From: Gammaproteobacteria bacterium
GTDB lineage: Bacteria; Pseudomonadota; Gammaproteobacteria; UBA9214
Assembly (NCBI GenBank): GCA_020027635.1
Contig: JAHKKL010000083.1
Coordinates: 1 to 7,125, forward strand
Reading direction: 5' to 3'
DNA: 7,125 bases
Shown here: positions 1 through 6,632 of the stretch, piece by piece
How the letters are laid out: each line of letters starts with the position of its first letter
How positions within the stretch are numbered: the first letter of the stretch is position 1
Made by a program: the position numbers and the translations under genes
The notes under the pieces: model-generated
The model's input: the letters and a program-made list of their open reading frames with translations, nothing else
The model's database searches: none
Told to the model about the DNA's origin: nothing

Positions 1-7
1 TAAGAAT

Positions 8-64
8 GTAGCCTGGGTTGAGCGGCAGCGAAACCCGGGTTTCACTGCGTTCAACCCAGGCTAC
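8..64. repeat. REP-like palindromic repeat, near-perfect hairpin
   Basis: Bases 8-23 pair with 49-64 (one G-T pair). After a one-base bulge at 24, bases 25-36 pair with 37-48 with a single mismatch (29/44). The core 31-42 is a perfect 12-bp palindrome (AAACCCGGGTTT) and the outer arms begin GTAGCCTGGGTTGA. The whole element is therefore a single long self-complementary hairpin lying about 85 nt beyond the permease stop. Its form is typical of dispersed intergenic palindromes (REP or small MITE type). There is no run of T after either arm, so it is not a classic intrinsic terminator, though it could stabilise or end the operon mRNA. Whether it is multicopy cannot be seen from one window. Confidence 0.7.
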
Positions 65-148
65 CTCCTGATCAATTGTGCTTAAGTAAGTACCATTCGA
101 GTCCGTGGCTATTGATAAAGACTGGCGGAAACCGGGGATCCGCTTTGT

Positions 149-1360
149 TTACAGCTCGCGCAGACCTTCGGACGGTTCGACCCGCGCCGAGCGCAGACCC
201 GCGAGACCCGATGCCACCACGGCGGCGGTGCAGGTCAGCACCAGTGCGATCTCGTAATGCAATGGCAGCAGCCGGCACACCTGCTGCCCCGTTTCCATCT
301 GCGCGGCCATCATGTTGTTGATGACCCAGGCCGCCGCCCGGTAGATCCCCACCGCCAGTCCCCAGCCAAGGATGGCGGTGAACAGCGCCTGCACCATGGG
401 GAACCAGACGATATCGCGGGTGGTGAATCCCACCAGGCGCAACACCGACAGCTCCTTGCGCTTGCGGTCGATATTGGCCCACAGGCTGGCCCCGAGCGAG
501 AGGGAAAATCCCACCAGGCCGATCACGGCGATGGCCCAGTAGATGGCGGTCAGATTCCGCTCCATGCGCTGCACCAGCTCGATCTGGGCCGCCTGGGTGT
601 GTACCTCGACGCCGAGCTTGGCGAAGGCATCCCGCAGTCCCGCCACGTCATAGATGGAACGCGCATAGAGCCGGAATCCCGGGTAGCTGCGATCGCTGTC
701 CGCCGGCTCTCCCTCCCAGTCGAGTTCGGGCACCGCCCGCCCGTCCCGGAAGTCCTCCAGCGCCTCGAGCAGGCGCACCGACACGAAGGCGCCTTCCCGC
801 GGGAAGGCCTGCGCCGGGGCGACCGCCGCGACGGTCAGGGGCAGGTGCACCCGTTCCTGGGTGCCGCGAAAACGCCGGGCGAGACTGCCGTTCACGGTGT
901 CTCCGGCGGCGGCGCCCAGCTTCTCAGCCGCGCTTCGGGAAAGCACCACCCGGCTGATGCCTTCCACGAGATCGCCGGCTTGCGGGAGCAGCGGATCGCC
1001 TTGGCCGGAGGGGATCAGCTCCACCGGCACGATCCGCATGGAATCGCGGCTGCTGAGTTCGATGCTCGCGGCGATGCTGCGGGTGCGCGGCACCAGGAAG
1101 GCCACCTGCCGCTGCTTCCGCACGGCCTCCAGCCAGGCCTGGTCGAAATGGCCGCTGCCGAGGGGATGGATTTCGCGGTTGCGGGGGTCCTCGATCAGCT
1201 GATCCACCATCGCGCCCACGATGCCGAACTTGAGCCCGAACAGCACCAGCATCGGTCCCAGCACCGCGGCCAGGGCCAGCACGAAACATCCCGACATCTG
1301 CCACTCGTGGAAGTAGTCGCGGGTCGCCAGCCGGAACACTTTGGCAAGGGAGAAGACCAT
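149..1360 (-). CDS. FtsX/LolE-type ABC transporter permease (TagS-like)
   Basis: This is the inner-membrane permease of a type VII-like (MacB/LolCDE/FtsX) ABC transporter. Such permeases transmit force across the membrane or extract lipoproteins rather than importing solutes. The visible topology is the family pattern: one transmembrane helix near residues 24-43, a large soluble periplasmic domain at about 50-270, and three C-terminal helices at about 272-297, 316-345 and 368-392. The cytoplasmic loop after helix 2 (DRKRKELSVLRLVGFTTRDI) is the usual coupling segment, and the C-terminus ARVEPSEGLREL matches the conserved end of FtsX-domain permeases. The ATG lies 2 nt after the stop of the ATPase gene, so the two are almost certainly translated together and form one transporter. 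At 403 aa it has the normal size for a LolC/E-like subunit. Assignment to TagS rather than LolC/E is an inference from the PpkA-like vWA gene in the same operon. The gene ends in TAA, with no convincing terminator directly after it. Confidence 0.85.
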   Translation of the reverse strand: MVFSLAKVFRLATRDYFHEWQMSGCFVLALAAVLGPMLVLFGLKFGIVGAMVDQLIEDPRNREIHPLGSGHFDQAWLEAVRKQRQVAFLVPRTRSIAASIELSSRDSMRIVPVELIPSGQGDPLLPQAGDLVEGISRVVLSRSAAEKLGAAAGDTVNGSLARRFRGTQERVHLPLTVAAVAPAQAFPREGAFVSVRLLEALEDFRDGRAVPELDWEGEPADSDRSYPGFRLYARSIYDVAGLRDAFAKLGVEVHTQAAQIELVQRMERNLTAIYWAIAVIGLVGFSLSLGASLWANIDRKRKELSVLRLVGFTTRDIVWFPMVQALFTAILGWGLAVGIYRAAAWVINNMMAAQMETGQQVCRLLPLHYEIALVLTCTAAVVASGLAGLRSARVEPSEGLREL

Positions 1361-1362
1361 GG

Positions 1363-2127
1363 TCAGCCGCTCACCACCGTCTCGGTCAGCTTGCCATCCT
1401 CGAGGTGCTGGGTTTGATGGGCAAGCCGGCGCAGGCCGAGTTCCTTGACATGGCGCCAGGCGTGGCTCGCGAGGATGACCGTGGTGTTGAACTCGTTCGC
1501 GAGCTGGATGAACAGCGACATGATTTTCTCCGCCGCATACGGGTCGAGCGAGGCGGTGGGTTCGTCGGCAATCACGATGGAAGGCCGGTGGGCGAGAGCG
1601 CGGCCGATGGCGACCCGCTGGCGCTCGCCCGTGGACAGGGAGTCGGGCAGTTTGCCGAGATGGGGGGCGATGCCGAGCTCTTCGGCCAGGTGTTCGACCG
1701 TCCCGTCACGGCGCAGGCCGAGCACGCTGCGACACAGGTTCATATTGTCGTGCACCGTCAGGTAGGGCAGCAGGCCGCCGGTCTGCATCACGTAGCCGAT
1801 GTGTCGTTTGCGCAGGTCGCCCAGTTCATTCAGCATGCCGTGCTTCCAGTAGGCATCCACGTCCCGGGGTTCCGCGTCGGCATCGGGTCGGAAGCAGAAA
1901 GCCCCGGTATCCGAGGGCTGCAGGATGAACACGAGCATGTCGAGCAGGGTCGACTTGCCGCAGCCCGATTCGCCGATCAGGGCGATCTTTTCGCCCACGG
2001 CGATCTGCAGGTTCGGGACCCGCAGGCGGAAGGCCACGCCCTCGGCCTCACGGGTCTTGACCACATCGCGCAGGTGATAGATGAGCGCTCGCCTGCATTG
2101 CGGCTCCGTCGTGGTCTCGGTGCTCAC
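1363..2127 (-). CDS. ABC transporter ATP-binding protein (LolD/TagT-like)
   Basis: This is the cytoplasmic ATPase that powers the adjacent FtsX-type permease. With a GTG start at 2127 it is 254 aa and has every ABC motif: Walker A GESGCGKST (52-60), Q-loop glutamine 115 in YVMQTGGLLPYLTV, signature LSTGERQR (164-171), Walker B IVIADEP (184-190), D-loop SLD (193-195) and the H-loop histidine 222. The signature has T where most families have G (LSGGE); this is tolerated in LolD/DevA-like ATPases. The frame is open for 26 more codons upstream, but those lie inside the vWA gene. The GTG 5 nt after the vWA stop gives the expected family length, and no good Shine-Dalgarno sits in front of it, so translational coupling to the vWA gene is likely. 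The stop is followed after 2 nt by the permease start. ATPase function is certain from the motifs. The TagT assignment rests on the neighbours and on the overall LolD-like character. Confidence 0.9.
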   Translation of the reverse strand: MSTETTTEPQCRRALIYHLRDVVKTREAEGVAFRLRVPNLQIAVGEKIALIGESGCGKSTLLDMLVFILQPSDTGAFCFRPDADAEPRDVDAYWKHGMLNELGDLRKRHIGYVMQTGGLLPYLTVHDNMNLCRSVLGLRRDGTVEHLAEELGIAPHLGKLPDSLSTGERQRVAIGRALAHRPSIVIADEPTASLDPYAAEKIMSLFIQLANEFNTTVILASHAWRHVKELGLRRLAHQTQHLEDGKLTETVVSG

Positions 2128-2132
2128 GAGGA

Positions 2133-4127
2133 TTAGGGAAGCATCTCCAGGGGAACGGGGAACACCGAATCGCCGCCGACCGGTCCGCCGTCCAGGCTCA
2201 CCCACAGGTCGGTGTGATCGTGCAGCGCGCGGTAATAGTTGACCTTCTCCTCGAGACGGTTGAGGAAGGCGACCTGCTGCCGGGTCGGCCAGCTCTGCCA
2301 GTCCTCCAGCGACAGGCCCATGACCTCGCCGGTGTAGGGCAGTCCCTCGATGTACTCGCGCATGAAGCCCAGATCCGCGAGGCTCTGACCCTCGCCCGCC
2401 GTCGTGGCCGTGGTGGCGCCCAGCTGTTCGGGGGTGCGCGTCAGGGTCGCGGCGAGACTCTTCAGTTCGTTGAGGAAATTCTGCGGCGAGAGCAGTCCTT
2501 CCTCGGCCCGGGCCAGCACCTGCTTGAGCACATCGTGCAGGTCGGAGAGCTGGTCACGGGTGAGCAGCACCCGCACGTCCAGGGTGGAGCGTTCGGGGTC
2601 GCGGAAGTCGCGGTCGAGCACCCAGGCGTCGAACACGTCGGGCACCTTGCCGCCCTCGGCCTTCTGCAGGTAGCGCATGCGCAGGGCATAGCCGAGCTTC
2701 GTCACCTTGGACTGCAGTTCGGCGAGCCGCGCGTCGCTGCCTGTCGCCGCCGCTGTCGGCGTCGTGACCGGCGCCGCCTTGCCTCCCTCGGTCAGGCGCA
2801 CCTGCTCGGCGATCTGGCTGGCCAGCGCGTCCACCACCGTGCCGAATTCCGCGACATCGCCGGTGGGCACGCCGTAGTAGAGACTGCCGATGCCCGGAAA
2901 ATCGGCCAGCTTACGGTACGCACCGGCGTCCGCGTCGTGGTCCGCCATCTTGGCCGGCGTCAGCAGGTGCAGCACGAAAATGGCGATGCCCTTGTCCTGG
3001 GCCAGTCGCCGCAGGCTCTCGGACCCCAGGCCGGTGGTGGAGAGCGGGTCATTGGCGTCGCGCGGTCCGGCATCGGTCACCAGCACGATATAGCGGGCCG
3101 CGTAGCCCTTCCAGTCCATCGCCTCGATCGCCTCCTTGACGCCGGCGTAGGAATCCTCGATGAAGTCATTGTTCGAGAACAGCGCGGCCTGCAGCGAGTT
3201 CACCCGGGAAAGAAATCCTGCCGCGTCGCGTCCCTGCTGCAGATCGACATAGGTGCGCACCAGATAGTCGTGCGCAGGCTGGTGGCTGGCGGCGAGGTTG
3301 TCGCGAAAGGCGATCAGGCCGAAATTCACGTGACCGAGCAGGTCGGCGCCGCCCAGGGTGTCATAGATTTTCTTCACCGCCTCCCGGGTGCGCTTGATGT
3401 AGGGTTCCATGGACAGGGTGGAGTCGATGACGAACACCAGCCCCGCCTTGTAGTCCTGCGGGCGGTTGTCCGCCTTGGCCGTCTTGACCGCCTTGACCGG
3501 CTCGGGCGATTCGCTGGAGAGCGGAACGCTCGATACCTTCAGCAGGCGCGCCTGCTGACTGCCCACATAGACGTCCTCGTAACGCTGGATGGGCACGAGG
3601 TAGAAATCGTCCTGGATGTCGATATAGCCGGGCGGCTGGATGGCGACCACCGGCGAGCCGGCGGGCAACTGTCCCTGCGCCGCCCCCTGGTAGAGCGTGT
3701 CATAGGCGTTCAGGTCGTGCTGCTGGACGAGCTTGCGCAGGGAATCGCTGTCCTTGAAGAGCAGCACCCGGTCATGACCCGCCGGGTCGCGGAACACGGC
3801 GGTCAGCCCGCTGTTCCACTCGATGGCGCTGGCGGCGGGGAGCCAGCCCGCGCGGTTGCCGTGCATGTCCGTGCCGACCTGGAGCCACGCCGTGCCACCC
3901 TGGGTGCGGCGCGCGTAGACGTAGAACGCGGTAAACGGCGTCACCGGTTCGCTTCCCTTGGCGCCGGGCTGGGTGGCCAACCGCGCGCCGGGAACCGCCA
4001 GCACGCGCTGGAAAAGACTGTGCTTGCCCGTGATCAGCAGCGGCTTGTCGATGCCTTCGCCCGGTTCGGCGGCCATCGCCATCAGCGGCATTGCGGCGAT
4101 GACCAGCGCCAGCCAGTAGTTTTTCAT
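2133..4127 (-). CDS. Secreted vWA-domain protein resembling the periplasmic part of PpkA
   Basis: A 664-aa exported protein. Residues 1-20 form a Sec signal peptide (MKNYWLALVIAAMPLMAMAA, cleavage near residue 19/20) with no lipobox cysteine, so it is probably soluble in the periplasm. Residues 28-125 look SH3-like (QRVLAVPGA, FYVYARR, WLQVG, GWL). Residues 228-440 are a von Willebrand factor A domain: the metal site is DSTLS (235-239, T in place of the usual first S), followed by the FGLIAFRDN strand and YIVLVTDAGPRD with acidic residue D352. A linker with an Ala/Thr/Pro-rich part (450-462) leads to a helical C-terminal region ending VFPVPLEMLP. From family knowledge, this order (SH3-like, DxTxS vWA, helical tail ending in PVPL-x-x-LP) is that of the periplasmic half of the T6SS kinase PpkA. 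The kinase and transmembrane parts are absent and replaced by a signal peptide. A fair Shine-Dalgarno (GGGAG, 9 nt spacing) precedes the ATG. The ATPase gene starts 5 nt after the stop, suggesting that this protein senses for, or works with, that transporter. The partner or ligand is unknown. Confidence 0.8.
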   Translation of the reverse strand: MKNYWLALVIAAMPLMAMAAEPGEGIDKPLLITGKHSLFQRVLAVPGARLATQPGAKGSEPVTPFTAFYVYARRTQGGTAWLQVGTDMHGNRAGWLPAASAIEWNSGLTAVFRDPAGHDRVLLFKDSDSLRKLVQQHDLNAYDTLYQGAAQGQLPAGSPVVAIQPPGYIDIQDDFYLVPIQRYEDVYVGSQQARLLKVSSVPLSSESPEPVKAVKTAKADNRPQDYKAGLVFVIDSTLSMEPYIKRTREAVKKIYDTLGGADLLGHVNFGLIAFRDNLAASHQPAHDYLVRTYVDLQQGRDAAGFLSRVNSLQAALFSNNDFIEDSYAGVKEAIEAMDWKGYAARYIVLVTDAGPRDANDPLSTTGLGSESLRRLAQDKGIAIFVLHLLTPAKMADHDADAGAYRKLADFPGIGSLYYGVPTGDVAEFGTVVDALASQIAEQVRLTEGGKAAPVTTPTAAATGSDARLAELQSKVTKLGYALRMRYLQKAEGGKVPDVFDAWVLDRDFRDPERSTLDVRVLLTRDQLSDLHDVLKQVLARAEEGLLSPQNFLNELKSLAATLTRTPEQLGATTATTAGEGQSLADLGFMREYIEGLPYTGEVMGLSLEDWQSWPTRQQVAFLNRLEEKVNYYRALHDHTDLWVSLDGGPVGGDSVFPVPLEMLP

Positions 4128-4213
4128 GATCCCGATCTCCCGAAGAACCCGTCAGCATTTCTCAACGGGACAGGCATTTCCCGAATACACACGGTCTTTT
4201 TCCGAGTGGACAT
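4124..4213 (-). CDS. Possible 29-aa leader ORF overlapping the vWA start
   Basis: A short reading frame begins at ATG 4213, preceded by GGAGG about 11 nt upstream, and ends in a TGA that overlaps the vWA start codon as ATGA. The peptide begins MSTRKKTVCIREM, is basic and has no recognisable domain or signal. The ATGA overlap is the classic arrangement for translational coupling, so it could set the translation level of the vWA gene. Against it: the Shine-Dalgarno spacing is long, the frame is short enough to arise by chance, and the vWA gene has a usable ribosome site of its own. Confidence 0.3.
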   Translation of the reverse strand: MSTRKKTVCIREMPVPLRNADGFFGRSGS

Positions 4214-4271
4214 GATGTTGATTACCTCCGATACAGCATGTTGTTCCGCCGCCGCGCGATGAGAAATGCTG
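4153..4271. repeat. 12-bp inverted repeat flanking a 95-nt spacer
   Basis: CAGCATTTCTCA (4153-4164) and its exact reverse complement TGAGAAATGCTG (4260-4271) face each other in the gap between the Sel1-like and vWA genes. The outer arm ends one base short of the Sel1 stop codon (4273-4275), and the other arm lies just upstream of the vWA ribosome-binding site. No target-site duplication is evident outside the arms, and no transposase is present. It could be a long-range RNA stem in the operon transcript, separating expression of the first gene from the rest, or the ends of a tiny miniature element of about 120 bp. Confidence 0.55.
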
Positions 4272-4272
4272 G

Positions 4273-4878
4273 CTACTGCCATAACAGCAGCAGGCGATCG
4301 GCCTGCGCATCACCGGAGGCGGACGCCTGTTCAAGCCGGCTGCGCAGGGCCTGCAGGCGCGCCACGGCTTCCGCGTTGCCCTCCGCGCCGGCCAGGCGAT
4401 ACCACTTGATGGCCTGCTCGGGTTCCGGTCCCGGCAGGATGCTGCCGGCGGCTGAGTGGTAGGCCGGATCGGCCTGGGTGCCGAGCACCAGGGCGGCCCG
4501 CGCGTCGCCATGATTGGCGGCGTAGCGATACAGCAGGTAGGCGTCCTCCGGATGGCCCTCGTCCTGCAGCCGTTGCGCATCGGCGAGTACCTCGGCCGCA
4601 TCGGGTTCCCCGCCGCCGGCACGCAACCCGGCGATGATCGCGCGGGCACGGTCGCCGGGTATTGCCGATACCGCCGCCTCGCCTGCCGGCGCCGCCGGTG
4701 CGTTTTCCGTTTCCATCGGGGGTACGGTCGTCAATTGCGGGAGGGCGGGCGGTGCCTCCTCCTTTTGACCCGGCACCAGCCAGACGGCGAGGATGGTGAT
4801 GATGGCGACCACCGCCATCAGAATCTCGGTGCGGAAGTAGTTCAATCGGTCTTTCCTGAGCATCGGTACTTCGTCCAT
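4273..4878 (-). CDS. Membrane-anchored Sel1/TPR-like repeat protein
   Basis: The first gene of the minus-strand operon. From the ATG at 4878 it is 201 aa: a short basic N-terminus, one transmembrane helix (about 19-35, ILMAVVAIITILAVWLV), an Ala/Pro-rich linker (about 40-70), then helical repeats. Two Sel1-type units are visible: residues 106-135 (EDAYLLYRYAANHGDARAALVLG) and 151-179 (EQAIKWYRLAGAEGNAEAVARLQ), separated by a longer irregular segment. Sel1 repeats bind other proteins; given its positively charged N-terminal flank, the repeat part should lie in the periplasm, where the vWA protein of the same operon also acts. An upstream in-frame ATG (4968) is rejected because a promoter-like sequence lies at 4921-4948, between it and the chosen start. 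ATG 4863 (196 aa) and GTG 4884 remain possible, since no strong Shine-Dalgarno decides. No specific family name is recognised. Confidence 0.75.
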   Translation of the reverse strand: MDEVPMLRKDRLNYFRTEILMAVVAIITILAVWLVPGQKEEAPPALPQLTTVPPMETENAPAAPAGEAAVSAIPGDRARAIIAGLRAGGGEPDAAEVLADAQRLQDEGHPEDAYLLYRYAANHGDARAALVLGTQADPAYHSAAGSILPGPEPEQAIKWYRLAGAEGNAEAVARLQALRSRLEQASASGDAQADRLLLLWQ

Positions 4879-4920
4879 TGCCACGGTGACACCTGTCGTT
4901 CTTGCGGGTAATCGGTGGGC

Positions 4921-4948
4921 ATTATGGCGAATCTGCCGCCCCGGTAAA
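4921..4948 (-). promoter_or_regulatory. Sigma-70-type promoter for the Sel1-vWA-ABC operon
   Basis: Read on the minus strand: a -35 TTTACC (4948-4943), a 16-nt spacer, then a -10 CATAAT (4926-4921, five of six consensus bases). Transcription would start near 4914, giving a leader of about 36 nt to the ATG at 4878. It is the best match seen in the divergent gap and is well placed, but it is a match by eye only. Confidence 0.45.
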
Positions 4949-5198
4949 AGCCGCATTTTGACGGGCACAGAAAAACCTTGTGAAACAGCCTACAGGGACC
5001 GCCCGCCTGGCTCGTGCCCGCTCCGGATCAGGGCCACAAGCCCGCGGGATGGGGCGCGGCAAGCGCCTGATCGACACCGCAACGGTGGCGCCAGCCTGAG
5101 GGCCGAACTCGCCAACTGCCGAATGGAGCAAAGCGCGCGGCGGCATCCCGGCTTCGTGCATCGCCCCCGGTGAGGTTGGGAACGCAAACCGGCGGGAA

Positions 5199-5207
5199 TG
5201 CTAGACT
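5199..5207 (+). promoter_or_regulatory. Possible extended -10 promoter for the dehydrogenase gene
   Basis: TGCTAGACT fits an extended -10 (TG-N-TAGACT, four of six hexamer bases). The nearest -35-like TTGGGA (5176-5181) is 20 nt away, too far for standard spacing, so the site would rely on the extended -10. The leader would be about 50 nt. Weak evidence. Confidence 0.25.
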
Positions 5208-5248
5208 TCAGTCCACCCGGCTCTTTTTCCGACCGCAGGGAAACACCC

Positions 5249-5254
5249 AAGGAG
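5249..5254 (+). promoter_or_regulatory. Ribosome-binding site fixing the dehydrogenase start
   Basis: AAGGAG with a 7-nt spacer to ATG 5262 is close to ideal, and the encoded protein begins exactly where CAD-family enzymes begin, so this start is secure. Confidence 0.8.
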
Positions 5255-5261
5255 TCCTCCC

Positions 5262-6272
5262 ATGATCCAAGCCTACGCCGTCAAGCAACCCAGGGGCCGC
5301 CTCGAACGCATCGCCTACGATCCCGGTGCGCTGGGGTCCGATCAGGTCGAGATCGATGTCATTGCCTGCGGAGTCTGTCACTCCGATCTGTCCATGGTGA
5401 ACAGCGAATGGGGCGACATCGGCTATCCATTCGTCCCCGGCCATGAAGTCGTCGGGACCATCGCGCAGATCGGCGCCCGCGTGCAACACCTCAAGATCGG
5501 CGACCGGGTCGGACTGGGCTGGTTCAGCGGCAGTTGCATGGTCTGCAACCAGTGCCTGAGCGGCAACCACAACCTGTGCCCGACCCGCGAGCAGACCATC
5601 GTCGGCCGCCACGGCGGATTCGCCGACAAGGTGCGCTGCAGTGCGGAGTGGGCGACGCCCCTGCCCGCGGGCATCGACATCAGGAAGGCCGGACCGCTGT
5701 TCTGCGGCGGCATCACGGTGTTCAATCCCCTGGTGCAGTTCGACGTCAGGCCCACGCATCGCGTCGGCGTCATCGGCATCGGCGGCCTGGGTCATCTCGC
5801 GTTGCAGTTCCTGAACAAGTGGGGCTGCGAAGTGACCGCGTTCACCTCCAGCGATGCCAAGCGCGACGAGGTCATGCAAATGGGCGCCCACCATGCCGTC
5901 AATTCGCGCGATGCCTCGCAACTGAGCAAGCTCGCCGGCTCGCTCGACTTCATCCTCTCCACCGTCGCCGTCGACCTCGATTGGGAATCCTATTTCGCAT
6001 TGCTCGCACCCAGGGGCCGTTTGCACATCGTGGGCGCCGCTCCTTCACCCATCCCGGTGCCCGCGTTCACGCTGATCGGTCATCAGCGCAGCCTCTCCGG
6101 CACGCCGGCGGGTTCTCCGTTTGTCATCCGCACCATGCTCGATTTCTGCGCGCGCCACCGCATCGAGCCCGTGGTCGAGTATTTCCCGATGAGCCGCGTC
6201 AACGAGGCCCTGGCCCATCTCGCGGCGGGGAAGGCGCGCTACCGCATCGTGCTGGAGAACGATCTGGCGTGA
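5262..6272 (+). CDS. Zinc-dependent alcohol dehydrogenase, CAD/YahK family
   Basis: A medium-chain dehydrogenase/reductase of 336 aa, slightly shorter than the usual 345-350, that should interconvert an aldehyde and a primary alcohol in the cytoplasm. Catalytic zinc ligands are C39 (CGVCHSD), H61 with E62 (GHEVVG) and C148 (FCGGITVF). The structural zinc site C92, C95, C98, C106 is complete in the loop 91-106. The Rossmann motif GIGGLG (172-177) binds the nucleotide, and the TSSDAK stretch (195-200) at the end of the second strand lacks the NAD-specific acidic residue directly after that strand; this is the arrangement of NADP-using CAD enzymes, so NADPH is the likely cofactor. The C-terminus GKARYRIVLEND is the normal family ending, so the gene is intact. 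It is followed after 42 nt by the EthD gene, probably in one transcript. The substrate cannot be told; broad aldehyde reduction is usual in this family. Confidence 0.92.
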   Translation: MIQAYAVKQPRGRLERIAYDPGALGSDQVEIDVIACGVCHSDLSMVNSEWGDIGYPFVPGHEVVGTIAQIGARVQHLKIGDRVGLGWFSGSCMVCNQCLSGNHNLCPTREQTIVGRHGGFADKVRCSAEWATPLPAGIDIRKAGPLFCGGITVFNPLVQFDVRPTHRVGVIGIGGLGHLALQFLNKWGCEVTAFTSSDAKRDEVMQMGAHHAVNSRDASQLSKLAGSLDFILSTVAVDLDWESYFALLAPRGRLHIVGAAPSPIPVPAFTLIGHQRSLSGTPAGSPFVIRTMLDFCARHRIEPVVEYFPMSRVNEALAHLAAGKARYRIVLENDLA

Positions 6273-6314
6273 GCAGGTGCAGGACTTTCAGGCAATGGCC
6301 GAGGAGCAGGGGCA

Positions 6315-6632
6315 ATGGCAAAACTCATCGCACTGTATAAGAAGCCGTCGGACACCGCGGCATTCGACGCCTATTACTATCGAACCCACCTGCCCATCGC
6401 CATGACGATACCGGGGTTGCGGCATTACGAGGTCAGCACCGGCAGTGTGGCGACGCCCCAGGGCGAGTCACCCTACCACTTCGCGGCGATCCTAAGCTTC
6501 GATTCCATGGACGCGCTCCAGCAGGCGCTGGCCTCGCCGGAAGGGCAGGCCACGGCGGCGGATCTGGCGAACTTCGCCGGGGCGGGGGTTGAACTCGTGG
6601 TGTTCGAATCGAAGGAGATTGAGGCGCTCTGA
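6315..6632 (+). CDS. EthD-domain protein (small ferredoxin-like-fold family)
   Basis: A 105-aa protein of the EthD family (dimeric alpha+beta barrel fold). The N-terminal strand MAKLIALYKK is followed by the family pattern FDAYYYRTHLPIAMTIPGLRHYEVS (about 17-41) with H25 and the PGL turn, then a second half FAAILSFDSMDALQQALASPEGQATAADL typical of the dimeric barrel. Known relatives include EthD of the ethyl tert-butyl ether degradation cluster and several small aromatic or quinone-related enzymes; most members have no defined reaction. The start is supported by AGGAG 8 nt upstream of the ATG. Position 42 nt after the alcohol dehydrogenase suggests co-expression and perhaps a shared small-molecule pathway, which is inference. 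Length is normal for the family and no truncation is seen. Confidence 0.85.
   Translation: MAKLIALYKKPSDTAAFDAYYYRTHLPIAMTIPGLRHYEVSTGSVATPQGESPYHFAAILSFDSMDALQQALASPEGQATAADLANFAGAGVELVVFESKEIEAL

Larger units (their letters stand above)
4879..5261. other. Divergent intergenic region, 383 nt
   Basis: This separates the minus-strand operon from the plus-strand dehydrogenase gene. It holds the promoter-like sites listed at 4921-4948 (minus) and 5199-5207 (plus). The middle part (about 4985-5170) is GC-rich with short open frames on both strands, but none has a ribosome site, recognisable domain or protein-like composition. No tRNA, repeat or clear operator was recognised. Confidence 0.5.

Noticed and set aside
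125..143. Short GCGGA/TCCGC hairpin just after the permease stop, considered as a terminator
   Set aside because: The stem is only 5 bp and no T run follows on the minus strand.
2128..2205. 26-codon N-terminal extension of the ABC ATPase
   Set aside because: It lies inside the vWA gene, has an Arg/Gly-rich translation unlike the family, and the GTG at 2127 gives normal length and spacing.
257..4262. Long plus-strand open frames opposite the minus-strand operon (386, 243 and 682 codons)
   Set aside because: They are antisense shadows of GC-rich genes with clear domains. Their translations are rich in R, G, H, Q and A with no recognisable motif.
4958..4986. TTGACG at 4958-4963 as a plus-strand -35 box
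   Set aside because: The sequence 17 nt downstream (TGAAAC) is a poor -10, and the site is far from the dehydrogenase start.
4886..5173. 95-codon plus-strand frame and a 79-codon minus-strand frame in the divergent gap
   Set aside because: No ribosome site, no domain, low-complexity basic composition; both overlap the promoter-like sites.
5208..6026. 272-codon minus-strand frame opposite the alcohol dehydrogenase
   Set aside because: Antisense shadow of a complete, motif-bearing gene; no domain in the translation.
5534..6340. 268-codon plus-strand frame overlapping the dehydrogenase in another phase
   Set aside because: Arg/His-rich out-of-phase translation with no motif. The dehydrogenase frame carries all zinc and Rossmann residues.
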